DNA of 11,344 nt from Funneliformis mosseae (GCA_910592005.1 CAJVPP010003553.1:1-11344), one strand, 5' to 3'; counted from the first letter of the stretch, positions 1-8,616 are shown. Program-made: numbers and translations. Notes: generated by a model from the letters alone, not told the origin.

Positions 1-104
1 AATTTTAGTTAGTTGGTTATGTATTTTTTAAATAAAAAAAAAATTTTGAATTTACTTACTTGTAGCCAGAGTTAGAGATGATCGGATACTTATGACCGCT
101 ACTG
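1..104 (-). mobile_element. End of a Tc1/mariner-like element, truncated by window edge
   Basis: Read on the minus strand, the sequence from 104 downward begins CAGTAGCGGTCATAAGTATC, directly after a TA dinucleotide (105-106). A CAG start next to TA and a GGTCA..AAGT.T.CGA pattern are typical of Tc1-like terminal inverted repeats. A related pattern begins at 11247 at the other end of the window. The stretch 63-104 is much richer in G+C than its surroundings, so it stands out as a conserved terminus. The body of the element would extend leftward out of the window, so neither the second repeat nor a transposase can be seen. An alternative is a solitary terminal repeat or a miniature relative. 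The element lies just beyond the 3' end of the minus-strand Crinkler-like pseudogene. Confidence 0.5.
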
Positions 105-149
105 TAATTTGTAATCACATGAATTAAAGCAAAATGTGAAAAATTATGT

Positions 150-2175
150 AAAGGCCTTTTCAGAAATAAAATTTCTTCATTGCTATCTTCATTTTTACAT
201 ATACTTGTTCTTTGCTAATTTGATTTATGACGTAGATTTATCCAAGAGAAACTGTATAAATGTTCTTGACTTTATTATAAATAGAAGAATTAGCCATAGC
301 AAATCTGTATACTCTTCTAGCAAATGGTCTAAAATATTTTGTAAAGGCTTTTTTATCTACAATTCTAAATCATTTTAAAATTTTAACATTACAGTTTGCA
401 GTTGTAAAGAGGATGAAAAAATCATTTTCTGATGCAGATTTTTTACACTCTTCATAGTATTTCTTTTGATTAACTGCTTTTTTTCGCAATTTGAATTAGT
501 AGATTTCATTTAGACTCTCAATATCTGGCTGATTTAATGAAAGAAAGGAATTACCATATGGTAAAGCTGGAACATTAATGATACAATGTTTGAATTTTTG
601 AATATCAATGGTAGAATTATAGCATTTAACATTTCATTTGTTTGCAATGTGATTTTTAAAATTTGTGTCTATATTAGTGTTTTGTAATCTCAAGTTATAG
701 ATTGTGATTTTTAAATTGGATATCGCTATTTAAACATGCTCCTGCATGAACTTCTGAGATATTTATTAGCTCATCTTCTTCAATTATAGCTGACTTGATA
801 TAACAAAATGACATGACAAAATTTTTCAAAACTCTGCCATGACTTTGCTTACAATAATGTTATTGGATTCAAAAATACTCTTTGCTTACCATAATCAGCG
901 AATTTCCAATCTTAAAGTAATAAATCTTCTTCTTCATTAGATATTTTCATAAGTATTCAAAGCTAAATATATAGTGCAATGAGATATCCCCTTTAACTAT
1001 TATTACTTAACTATTCAAATCGAATCAATTTATCTCCAACAAATTTATCTGGTATTTTGTTAGTTTTTGGAATATGATTATATTTATTTAAGAGACGTTT
1101 AGTAAATATCATTCATATAATTAGCCTAACATCTTCAACAGTACTAAAAATAGCATTATGGTATTTTTCAGTAAGGTTATAGTGCAGATCATTCATCAAA
1201 GTATTAACATTATATTCTTCAATTCTATGACAATCATTCAGAGTTTCTAGAACTCTTCTATGTCTTCCAGAATCTTTTACAAGAGTATTAGTAATCTCAT
1301 CATTTTTAAAAATTAAGACTAAGATATTTTCTTGTTAATAATTTAGTGGCTGTAGAGAAGCAACTGGTAAGTATATACGTTTCTGCAGAAAATATCTTAA
1401 CATTTCATCAATTAGTCTAATGATAGTTAAGATACAAATAGGTATTACAAAAATATCACTAAACACAAGATCTATAACAGATATCAGAGTTTTGTAAAAG
1501 TTAAATTTAACTTTAAACCATCATCTTTGTTCTTCATAAGCTGTTACATGCTATTAACAACCAAAATTACTGTAGCATTTTTTAAGTCTAAATTGTGGTA
1601 TTTGGCAATTAATGATACAACATCTAATGGATCTGATAGATTGAATGTTTTAATAATTTCATTAAGTATCATTTTTTCTCTAAGAAGTTAAAATAGCATA
1701 TGAGTATCAATGACAAAAAAAGGATGGGATTCTTCTGTCCGTAAGGCAAGACCATTCTCATAGCTGATAAGAAATACCTAAGCTTCTTTAATTCTAGTTA
1801 ACAGCTCCTCATCTTTTTGAGCTAACAAACATGTAATTGTTATCCAGTAGAATTCATTAGCGCTTCAAGATTTTCTGGTATCAGCTCCAGAAAGGAAAAA
1901 ATAAATGGAAGATTCAATTTATCAAAATGCTTTAAATTAAAATTTTTATTATGATTTTTAAGCTCTCTTCGCAAGATTTGCTTTAAAGATGGATCAGGTT
2001 GATATTCCAATTAGCATCAGAAGTGTAAAGCAAAGGTTTCAGTTTTATATATGACAAGCCTAGTATATGATAGTATGTTCAATTAGCTTCTGTATAAGAA
2101 TGGTAAGTTTTTTTTTACAGAAATTACTTAATACATACCTTTAGGGATAGCATCAGTAATATTTTTTTTAACTTC
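150..2175 (-). pseudogene. Decayed Crinkler-like (CRN-type) protein gene
   Basis: The minus strand reads as a long protein broken by stops and frameshifts. In order: EVKKNITDAIPK (2175-2140); a probable 49-nt intron (donor GTATGT at 2138-2133, acceptor CAG at 2092-2090); a segment from DPSLKQILRREL to PENLEALMNSTG (1995-1843); LLAQKDEELLTRIKEA, then DPLDVVSLIAKYHNLDLKNA (about 1840-1487); FVIPICILTI and RIYLPVASLQP (about 1488-1345); NVNTLMNDLHYNLTEKYHNA through IPKTNKIPDKF (about 1315-1020); EEDELINISEVHAGA (about 790-730); NDFFILFTTANCNV and YFRPFARRVYRFAM (about 430-290). From memory this order matches the large Crinkler-like family of arbuscular mycorrhizal fungi, whose members are candidate effectors or STAND-like ATPase proteins. 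Several internal stops are TAA where Gln is expected, fitting C-to-T decay. No N-terminal LFLAK-type domain or P-loop was found upstream, so the 5' part is missing or unreadable. Certainty is high for a degraded gene and moderate for the family name. Confidence 0.65.
2090..2138 (-). other. Probable spliceosomal intron in the Crinkler-like pseudogene
   Basis: On the minus strand a readable exon ending in ...DAIPK runs straight into GTATGT at 2138-2133. A TATACAG acceptor follows at 2096-2090, and protein-like sequence resumes just after it. The length of 49 nt is short but usual for fungal introns. This supports a eukaryotic, probably fungal, source. No clear branch-point sequence can be named, and the gene is dead, so splicing can only be inferred. 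Confidence 0.45.
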
Positions 2176-2424
2176 TATGTTTTAAGATTTTTGAGAATAA
2201 GGAGTAAAAAAAGCACAAGATTATGTATTTAATATTATATAATAAAGATAAAAAAATAGCTAATGAAAAATCAAGCAAAGGCACATTCACTCGTGTTATC
2301 TAAATTTATTATGATTTACTTATCAGCAACGAGTTTCTTTAATGATAAGAAGTAAGAAAGAAAAGCACAAGAATAAGTAATCGGTATTATTAGCAAATAT
2401 GACACATTGTAAACAAAAATAAAA

Positions 2425-3350
2425 TACTACAGTTCTTGAAAAAAGTAATGAGAATTACAAAAAATATAATAAATAAAAAACTAGTGATTGAAATTACTTT
2501 AAATTTTGCAGATTTGTTATCAAATATGTAAATATTATGTATATATAATTTTAGCCATTTATTCTATCTCTATATCCCACAATCATCATTTAAGTCAAAA
2601 AAAAAATCATTAAAAATTTAAGCAGTAAAAACCTGAAAACTTTAATACAACATTTTTAATTACAATTTATCAAAATTAAATAGCTATAAAATCAAAGTTC
2701 AGACTAGGCTGATTCATTGAAAAAAAATTTGATACTTTATGATTTATTAATTACTGAAAAAATTAAAATTGAAATTTATTTACTAAAATGACCTCAACCC
2801 TTAACAATAGCTAAAAGAACAAAAATTTAAGATTTTAATTCAAACTACAATAATTATAAAAAATTATTATATAAATTATTTAATGTAGATTAATAGTATT
2901 TAAATATACAAAAAAATTTATATATTTAATATTAAAATAAGTATGATTATGATCTGCATTTTGCATGTTATTTTATAGTCAACTTTAATTTCAATTTACC
3001 AAAAACCAATAGATAAAATAGCATCAAAATTTTTTTTATAAATCTACTAAAAGGTATACTTTTTATATTAGTAATTTTTTTTTATATGAATATAAAAAGC
3101 TATTCATTGATATTTGAGATATTATATAAAAACTTAACAAATTTTTTATTCTTTAAATTTTTAATGATTTTTTTTTTTAATTAAAAATGTGATTGTAAGA
3201 CAAGGAGATAAAGTAAATAGCTAAAATTTTATATACATAATATTTATATATTTATCAATAAATCTTTAAAATTTAAAGTAATTTCAATCACTAATTTTTT
3301 ATTTATTACATTTTTTGTAATTCTGATTACTTTTTTTGAGAATAGTACAT
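2425..3350. repeat. Large fold-back inverted repeat, arms of about 370-390 bp
   Basis: The sequence at 2425-2795 is matched, as reverse complement, by 2960-3350, with a spacer of about 165 bp. Examples of paired blocks are 2445-2458 with 3317-3330, GTGATTGAAATT at 2484-2495 with 3280-3291, 2606-2621 with 3153-3168, 2711-2735 with 3021-3044, and 2781-2791 with 2967-2977. The sum of paired coordinates stays near 5775 in the outer half and 5756 in the inner half, so the arms are colinear with a few small indels. Similarity falls away outside about 2425 and 3350. The arms carry no coding sequence. The best reading is an old fold-back or long-terminal-inverted-repeat non-autonomous DNA transposon, or an inverted duplication. 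It lies between the Crinkler-like and SAM-domain pseudogenes, its right edge about 20 bp from the SAM relic. Confidence 0.7.
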
Positions 3351-3372
3351 TATGTTGACTATTTTTTTATAC

Positions 3373-3653
3373 TCGCTTATCTTTATTAATTTGTTTAATC
3401 ACATCTGCGATTGCTGAAACTAGTCCAAATAGCAGTTTGAACAGCTAAAATCATGAGTGAGCTGTTCTTCTTTCAAATGAAGGAAGGCTTTACCAGTGAT
3501 ATTTTGGCCATATATTACATTAATATCATTTTCATCAAGCTCTAAATCACTTTTATTTGTTTGCAAAAAGTCTTTAACATTATCTCAACATCATTTTTTC
3601 ACTATATCAGCTATTGAGAGATCAGGGAGATTATATTCTGTAAAATTAGACAT
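3373..3653 (-). pseudogene. Degraded SAM-domain protein fragment
   Basis: On the minus strand, from an ATG at 3653, the frame reads AMSNFTEYNLPDLSIADIVK, then two TGA stops. It continues as DNVKDFLQTNKSDLELDEND, INVIYGQNITGKAFLHLKEE and QLTHDF. A shift of frame near 3440 restores LFGLVSAIADVIKQINKDKR. The order of helix, DLxLDExDIxxI, ITGKAFLxL, and a final AIADVIKxI helix is that of a sterile alpha motif domain of about 65-70 residues, a protein-interaction (sometimes RNA-binding) module. SAM-domain proteins are common in Glomeromycotina, often joined to other domains; no partner domain is visible here. The stops are TGA, as expected from CGA or TGG by transition. The 3' side ends beside the right arm of the fold-back repeat. 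The start codon is only the nearest in-frame ATG. Confidence 0.65.
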
Positions 3654-4947
3654 AGCTTTAAAAATAACACAAATAGATGCGCATATAAAATTTTTTTCAC
3701 TTATGTTATGTGTTACAATTTTATAGAAAATGCTCTATTTACTAAATTACTAAGTAACAGAAACTGTTGAAGTGTTCAAAGCTTAATATTTGATCAACTG
3801 TAATATAATACTTATTTGGTAGATCATGTAGAGGACAGATATTATATGTATATGCATGCATAAAGTATATTTAACTATTTATGTCTTTCAGCTATAGCTT
3901 CGGACAAATTAATTTATGTAACACTAATTTTACATAACATTTATTTTTGTAAATAAATATAATTTAGACTTGAAACTAAGGCTGAAAATAGAAATCAAAA
4001 TTTACCGGTTAAAGATCTGGTATATAAAAAATTTTATCTAAAATACCAGATTCTGCCAGAATTTTATCATCTATTTTTAGTTCTGCTTGAAACTAATTGA
4101 GAGAGTTTTGCTAACATTATTTTAATTTTTATAAAAATTTACTGTAATTGGTAAAATTTGTTGCTAATCATCACCAAAATTATAAAAGCATATAATTATT
4201 TTAAAAGTAATGTGAAATTTTTAAAAATATCGCATTATCAAATTGTGAACTTTATGCAATATATAATTGTGATAAAAATGTTATCAAAGTATTATTTAAT
4301 TAAATTTTGAATAGAATATAGAATAATAATCTTTATATATTTAATATTGATGATTACCATATAATTCACAATCGGAATATACTCTTTTACCAAAAAATTA
4401 TAACTTATACAATAAACCCTATTGTAAATAATCCTATGTATAATAATAAAGTATTAATTTGTGATTATATTATCAATAAGGTAGCCTTATACATTTAAAA
4501 TAAAGGTATTATGAATATTATTATAAGAAAGGGATTTAGATAAATGTTAAATCATTTTTAAATTAATTAGAAAAAGGCTTTATGATACTTACTGAAGAAG
4601 ATATAAGTTTGAAAGAAAAGAAAAAAAGAAGTTTTGAAGGAGGAAAAGGAAATAGATGTAATAAATTAGATATACTTATAGAAACAATGATAGAAATAAA
4701 ATTGGCAAATATTTATAATTAGTAATGCTAATTAGTATTGAAAACTTAAGAAAATAATTAAAAAAAAAATAAAAATAACACAATAATTAATATATATTTT
4801 TTACTTAAATTGAAATTCAAACATGTAACTCTATATAGTTCGTTAATAATGATTTTTCATTATTTTTAATTATTAAATAACTTCTAAAATCAACTAGATT
4901 TATTTTAATTTCTACAATTAATAAAAGCAAATGAAAAGTTATTTTGA
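3654..4947. other. AT-rich stretch with no clear gene
   Basis: I see no family-recognisable coding sequence on either strand. Two small things stand out. One is a perfect 9-bp inverted repeat, ATCTGGTAT at 4015-4023 with ATACCAGAT at 4043-4051 and a 19-nt loop. The other is a short open frame at 4582-4722, listed separately. The rest is A/T-biased sequence with short runs of A or T and frequent stops in all frames. Confidence 0.6.
4582..4722 (+). CDS. Short unrecognised open frame, 46 codons
   Basis: An ATG at 4582 opens a frame of 46 residues starting MILTEEDISLKEKKKRSFEG and ending with TAG at 4720-4722. It is unusually purine-rich for this window (Glu, Lys, Gly codons, including a GGAGGAAAAGGAAAT run), is strongly charged, and has no membrane segment. 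I do not recognise it. It could be a fragment of a decayed gene or chance; 46 open codons in such AT-rich DNA is only mildly unusual. No promoter or splice context can be assigned. Confidence 0.2.
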   Translation: MILTEEDISLKEKKKRSFEGGKGNRCNKLDILIETMIEIKLANIYN

Positions 4948-4949
4948 TA

Positions 4950-6240
4950 CAATTCTCGCCAAAAGTAATAGCAGTAGAAATATCATTTTATTTTTAACTG
5001 CAGCATCTCTATTATCCTAATTTGATCCATTATTTATTAAGCCAAATTAGGTATTGAAATGTTTATTTAAAAATAAATAAACAAAAAATGGGTTTCAAAA
5101 TATTTTTTTACTTACCTTTATTAAAATACAATCGACATCCATAAAGAAAAATTGTGAAGTTATAAAGTTTCTTTAAAACAAAAATATTCGTAATGTAAAG
5201 GAAATTTCTATTTGAACTGGAGTTTCCTTGTGTTCTTGTGAAAGATATGTTGCCTCTTTGTAAAAGAATGGTAACATTTCTGACATTTATTAACCTAGCT
5301 GACCATGAAAATTGATCCTTAAAAACGCTGCCAAATCAGAAGGATCATCAAGTATTATTATTTCACTACAATAGAAGAATTGAAGACTATACTTGAAGAA
5401 AAGGATACAAATTTAGAGGTTAATAAAACAACTATTTAATGAGAATTTTATGATCTTGGTTATGTATCAGTTTTTTTCTGAAAAGTCTCTCTATTAACCC
5501 AGAAAGTGAAAGACAATCGCTTGTCTTGAACATATGATCACTTATATTACAATTGAAAAAAAGTAGTTTTTTCTGATGAACTACAATTCAAATGTTTTAT
5601 AACACACCCTGTGCATGATCCAAAGATGGAAATCCCATTCAACTTATGGTTAAACATCCTTTCAAGATATATATTTAGGCTGTAATCAATGTCAAAAGAA
5701 AGATCAGCATACATATTTTTAAAGAAAATCTTGATCGTCACTTATACTGAAAAAATTTTAACAATCATTTTTACAATAATGCAAATAGATTATTGGGTCA
5801 TCACTAGATTTTTCATCAAGATAATGATCTAAAACATACTTCCAATGATATTAGAAAAGACTTAAAGACTCACCTTACAAATCAGATTCTTCTGTGACCT
5901 CTTATAGTCTAGACTTCAACCCAATTGAAAATATTTAAAGAAAAAATTAAAAAAATAGTAATACAAAAAAAGAAAATATCAAATGACATTTTTATTAATA
6001 TAATTTGTGAAGAATGGGATAATCTTGATAATTCCGTTTTAATTAACTGCATCAATAGCATGCCAAATCGAATTCAAGCATGTATTGATGCAGATGGAGA
6101 ATATACCAAATATTAATTACTTAATAAAACTTATAGCTATGGTTTTTATCTTTATTTTAAAAAAAATTTAACTTAGGTTTGATATAAAATTGCATGTATT
6201 AGGTTAAAAAAACTGTTTACTATTACTTTAGCGAGGATTG
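4950..6240 (+). mobile_element. Complete but inactive Tc1/mariner transposon, 1291 bp
   Basis: The left end begins CAATTCTCGCCAAAAGTAAT at 4950, just after TA at 4948-4949. The right end, read on the minus strand from 6240, begins CAATCCTCGCTAAAGTAATA and is followed on the plus strand by TA at 6241-6242. The terminal inverted repeats match over about 24 bases with two transitions, one single-base gap and a further transition near the inner end. TA target duplication and a length near 1.3 kb are typical of Tc1/mariner elements. The interior carries a broken plus-strand DDE transposase gene ending at 6116. A 9-bp hairpin (CCTAATTTG at 5016-5024, CAAATTAGG at 5043-5051) lies between the left repeat and the gene. 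The copy cannot encode a working enzyme. Confidence 0.85.
5088..6116 (+). pseudogene. Broken Tc1/mariner-family DDE transposase gene
   Basis: This was a cut-and-paste transposase that binds the element's terminal repeats. Visible parts, in order: an N-terminal helix-turn-helix remnant IEELKTILEEKDTNLEVNKT (from 5371) followed by DLGYVS; KVVFSDELQF with the first catalytic Asp (5560-5589); a MVKHPF block (5646-5663); FHQDNDLKHTSNDIRKDL with the second catalytic Asp (5811-5864); LDFNPIENI, the conserved segment around the third acidic residue (5909-5935); and the C-terminal tail EEWDNL...SMPNRIQACIDADGE, ending TAA after codon 6114-6116. Reading moves from frame 1 to frame 3 near 5600-5646, to frame 2 near 5903, and back near 5936. 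In-frame TGA stops occur where Trp or Arg is expected, for example at 5895 and just before KKVVFSDE. The ATG at 5088 would give about 343 codons, the family's usual length, but the N-terminus is poorly readable and the start is a guess. Confidence 0.85.
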
Positions 6241-6242
6241 TA

Positions 6243-6657
6243 TTGTGAGAATTTTTTGATAAAGTTTAGTAAGAAAAAAGTCATTATATATGCAATATGT
6301 TTCACAATTTTTATATATATTTTATAATAGAATAATATAAAAAAGATTTTTATGTCTCATAATTTTTTAAAGAAATTCCATTATGCTGTTTTAAACTCAT
6401 CTTATAATTTTCACATAATAATCTATATATTGTTAAAAAAATCAACTAAAAAAATTTGAAATTATAAATATTTCTATACTTTATAATTTTATAAACTTTT
6501 TATACTTATTGTATAAGATAATTTCTTTAGAATTAAATGATTATACAAAGGATTTATAATATTTTTTTGCAATTGATGATTATTATATTATTAATTGTCA
6601 TTTGAGCTTTTAAAACTAATTTTAAGACAAAAATCAGATTATTTAATTAAGAATTTA
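6243..6657. other. AT-rich stretch with no recognised feature
   Basis: Between the Tc1/mariner element and the helicase relic the sequence is nearly all A and T with dense stops. Minus-strand frames show a few short open stretches, which could be the further 3' part of the helicase relic, but no family motif is visible. Confidence 0.5.
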
Positions 6658-7433
6658 TAAACTAGTTTTTGGATTGTACTTGTTTAAACAAATTATTTCT
6701 TTACTAATTTGTAATATCAATCTCTTTTATTGTAAATTTTAACAATCATTTTGAGGAATCATAAAAATTAAATAAATTTTTTTGGCTATTCTTTCTTGCA
6801 TTCTCCTACAATTTTTTGATACACTAAAGTCTTTCAAATAAAAAGGAACTAAAAAGTATATTTTTAAGATTATAATCTTAAGATATTATCACAAAGTAAA
6901 GATCAGTAATAAATTCCTTTTTTTAAAATCTATTACAACCTTTTTTGATGTTAGTTACTGACTTTTATATATTATAATTGCCTAAGCAAGATAAATAGAA
7001 ATTTGCAAATTGGAATAAGAATCTTTTTTTCTTTCTTAAGTATACCTAACTAGTACAATCAGAATAAGTTTTTTATTATCTATATTTAAAATAACAGAAC
7101 TAAAATAATTATTAAATTCCATTAGGATAGTTATAAAAAAAAAATAAGATAATTAATTTTCTTCAAAAACAATTCTTAAACAATGCTTACTAAACCATTA
7201 ATCAAATCAGTCTCAGTTTATAAGTTAGATCTAAACATAAATCTTGACTCTTTAAACAATAATAAGTAAGGCTTAAGACTTTTCATTATATCAAAATCAA
7301 CTTTATAAGCTTTACTACTACCTATATAAATAGCATTAATTCTAGTAATAGATAAATTCAAGAATTAGAGTTTATTAATATTAAACTCAATAATATCACT
7401 TTTACAAGATATAATATATATAGTATCAGAAAA
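6658..7433 (-). pseudogene. Relic of a PIF1-type DNA helicase (C-terminal part)
   Basis: PIF1-type proteins are SF1B 5'-to-3' DNA helicases, found as cellular enzymes and in Helitron transposons. On the minus strand the first frame (7433-7178) reads ...SITRINAIYIGSSKAYKVDF, MKSLKPYLLLF, ESRFMFRSNL and TETDLINGLVSIV. This parallels the PIF1 block with a garbled 'RVMLRSNL...GLVNG'. After a slip in a ten-T run near 7140, a second frame (7133-6658) gives ILMEFNNYFSSVIL, the YxxA-AIIIYKSQ-LTSKKVVIDF segment (about 6990-6930) equivalent to the helicase AxAITIHKSQGLT motif, and LVPFYLKDF with NCRRMQERIA (about 6850-6790). Stops fall at positions expected to be Gln or Trp (for example TAG for Trp before AIIIYKSQ), and the motif His reads Tyr, all explainable by transitions. 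The Walker A part is absent; upstream lies the minisatellite. PIF1 genes are greatly expanded in arbuscular mycorrhizal fungi. Confidence 0.65.
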
Positions 7434-7460
7434 TTAAGTATATTCTAATAATAAATATTG

Positions 7461-8034
7461 ATCGCTTTAAATGAACAATAAGAAAATTATTCATTTAGAA
7501 TGATAATAATAATGTTTTATATGAATGATAAGAAAATCATTTGATTAGAATGATAATATCAATTGTTTCAGATGAATGATAAGAAAATCATTTATTTAGA
7601 ATAATCAAAATTATTGTTCTAAACAAACGATAAGAAAATCATTCAATTTGAATGATTAAATTATCATTCTAAATAAATGATAAAAAATCATTCATTTAGA
7701 ATGATTGATATTATCATTCTAAATGAACGATAAAAGAATTATTCACTTGTAATGATTGAAATTATCATTTCAAATGAACAATAAAAGAATTGTTTATTTG
7801 GAATAATTGAAATTATCGTTCTAAACAAAAAATAAGGAAATTGTTCAATTGGAATGATTAAATTATCATTTCAAATAAGTGATAAGAAAATTGTTCAATT
7901 AGAATAATTAATTATCATTTCAAATAAATGATAAGGAAATAGTTTAATTAGAATGATTAAATTATCATTTTAAATGAATAATAAAAGAATCATTTATTTG
8001 AAATAATTAAAATTATCATTCTAAATGAATAATT
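7461..8034. repeat. Quasi-palindromic minisatellite, about 11 units of ~50 bp
   Basis: From 7474 about eleven tandem units of 49-52 bp follow one another. Each unit has the plan AATGAT-aagaaa-ATCATT, linker CATTTAG, AATGAT-tgaaatt-ATCATT, linker CTAAATG. The two 6-mers are reverse complements of each other, and so are the two linkers. Every half-unit can therefore pair with its neighbour on either side, giving many alternative hairpins or cruciforms. A partial unit (ATCGCTTTAAATG) precedes the array at 7461-7473, and a partial one closes it at 8022-8034. Units differ mostly by transitions (for example ATCATT to ATTGTT or ATCGTT). The array is not a CRISPR: the units are contiguous, with no unique spacers. 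It lies immediately upstream of the helicase relic on the minus strand. Confidence 0.85.
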
Positions 8035-8052
8035 TTTGTATTATATAACTAT

Positions 8053-8188
8053 TTAAAATTTCAGATTAATTTGAAATTTTCAATTCAGTTTAGATTTTTT
8101 CAGTTCAGATTAGATTTATAATCTGAAAAAAATCTGAATTGAACTGAAAATTTTCAGATTGATTTTTTTGCAATCTGAAATTGAATTA
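8053..8188. repeat. Cluster of TTCAG/CTGAA inverted repeats (nested hairpins)
   Basis: The stretch is built from repeated TTCAGATT, TTCAGTTCAG and their complements. Clear stems are TTCAGATT at 8104-8111 with AATCTGAA at 8120-8127 (8-nt loop), and TTTCAGATTG at 8152-8161 with CAATCTGAAA at 8171-8180 (9-nt loop). A wider imperfect pairing joins 8055-8110 with 8118-8185. No coding sequence is seen. It follows the minisatellite within 20 bp. It could be a small fold-back element or simple repeat expansion. Confidence 0.65.
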
Positions 8189-8194
8189 AAATTC

Positions 8195-8458
8195 TATAGT
8201 AAAAGCTCATGATTTTAGCAATATTAAGTATATATAGAGAAATACAAATCTAGTTACATATACTAATACTCTAAAAATAGAAGTATTTTATATTAATCTT
8301 AAGTTTAAATAAGCATTTTATATTTTTAATAATTATATAAAAATGAATATCAAAATAAATCAGGTATCATTTCATATATAATGTATTAAAGATTATTATT
8401 ATATAAGAGAAAATATTAATGATGATGATCTAAGAGAAGATAACAATTTCTAAAAAAT
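8195..8458. other. AT-rich spacer, nothing recognised
   Basis: No gene, repeat or element boundary could be seen here. The sequence is A/T-biased with stops in all frames. Confidence 0.5.
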
Positions 8459-8590
8459 CTTTTATATCTTATATATCTTTTATATCATTTATGCCATTTA
8501 TTTCTTTTATATCATATATTATTTTTATTTATTATATTTTTTATTCATTATATTATTTATTTCTTTTATATCTTTTATTATATCGATAAC
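8459..8590. repeat. Degenerate 9-bp-period AT repeat
   Basis: Variants of TTTTATATC recur at roughly 9-bp spacing (TTTTATATC, TTATATATC, TTTTATATC, ATTTATGCC, ATTTATTTC, TTTTATATC and so on). The pattern becomes less regular beyond about 8520 and returns near 8561-8584. This is a decayed microsatellite or minisatellite with a pyrimidine-rich plus strand. Confidence 0.55.
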
Positions 8591-8616
8591 TTTATATATT
8601 TTATTTTATATAAATA

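Noticed and set aside
136..378. Plus-strand open frame of 80 codons
   Set aside because: It lies antisense to the readable YFRPFARRVYRFAM end of the Crinkler-like pseudogene and has no family features of its own.
3496..3726. Plus-strand open frame of 76 codons
   Set aside because: It is the antisense shadow of the minus-strand SAM-domain relic, which gives a recognisable domain.
5016..5051. 9-bp hairpin as a terminator
   Set aside because: It lies upstream of the transposase inside a eukaryotic transposon and is not followed by a meaningful U tract. It is probably a chance or subterminal repeat.
5547..5741. Minus-strand open frame of 64 codons
   Set aside because: It overlaps the plus-strand transposase region holding the first catalytic Asp and MVKHPF block, so it is an antisense shadow.
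5925..6116. Plus-strand open frame of 63 codons as an independent gene
   Set aside because: It is the C-terminal tail of the broken Tc1/mariner transposase. It starts at a TTG within the LDFNPIENI region in another frame, not at a true start.
5088..6116. TGA read as Trp (alternative or mitochondrial code)
   Set aside because: Some TGA codons fall at Trp sites, but others fall where Arg is expected. TAA and TAG stops and frameshifts also occur, so gene decay explains the pattern better.
7461..8034. CRISPR-like array
   Set aside because: The repeats are contiguous, with no unique spacers. Linkers are themselves repeated and palindromic, and the context is eukaryotic.
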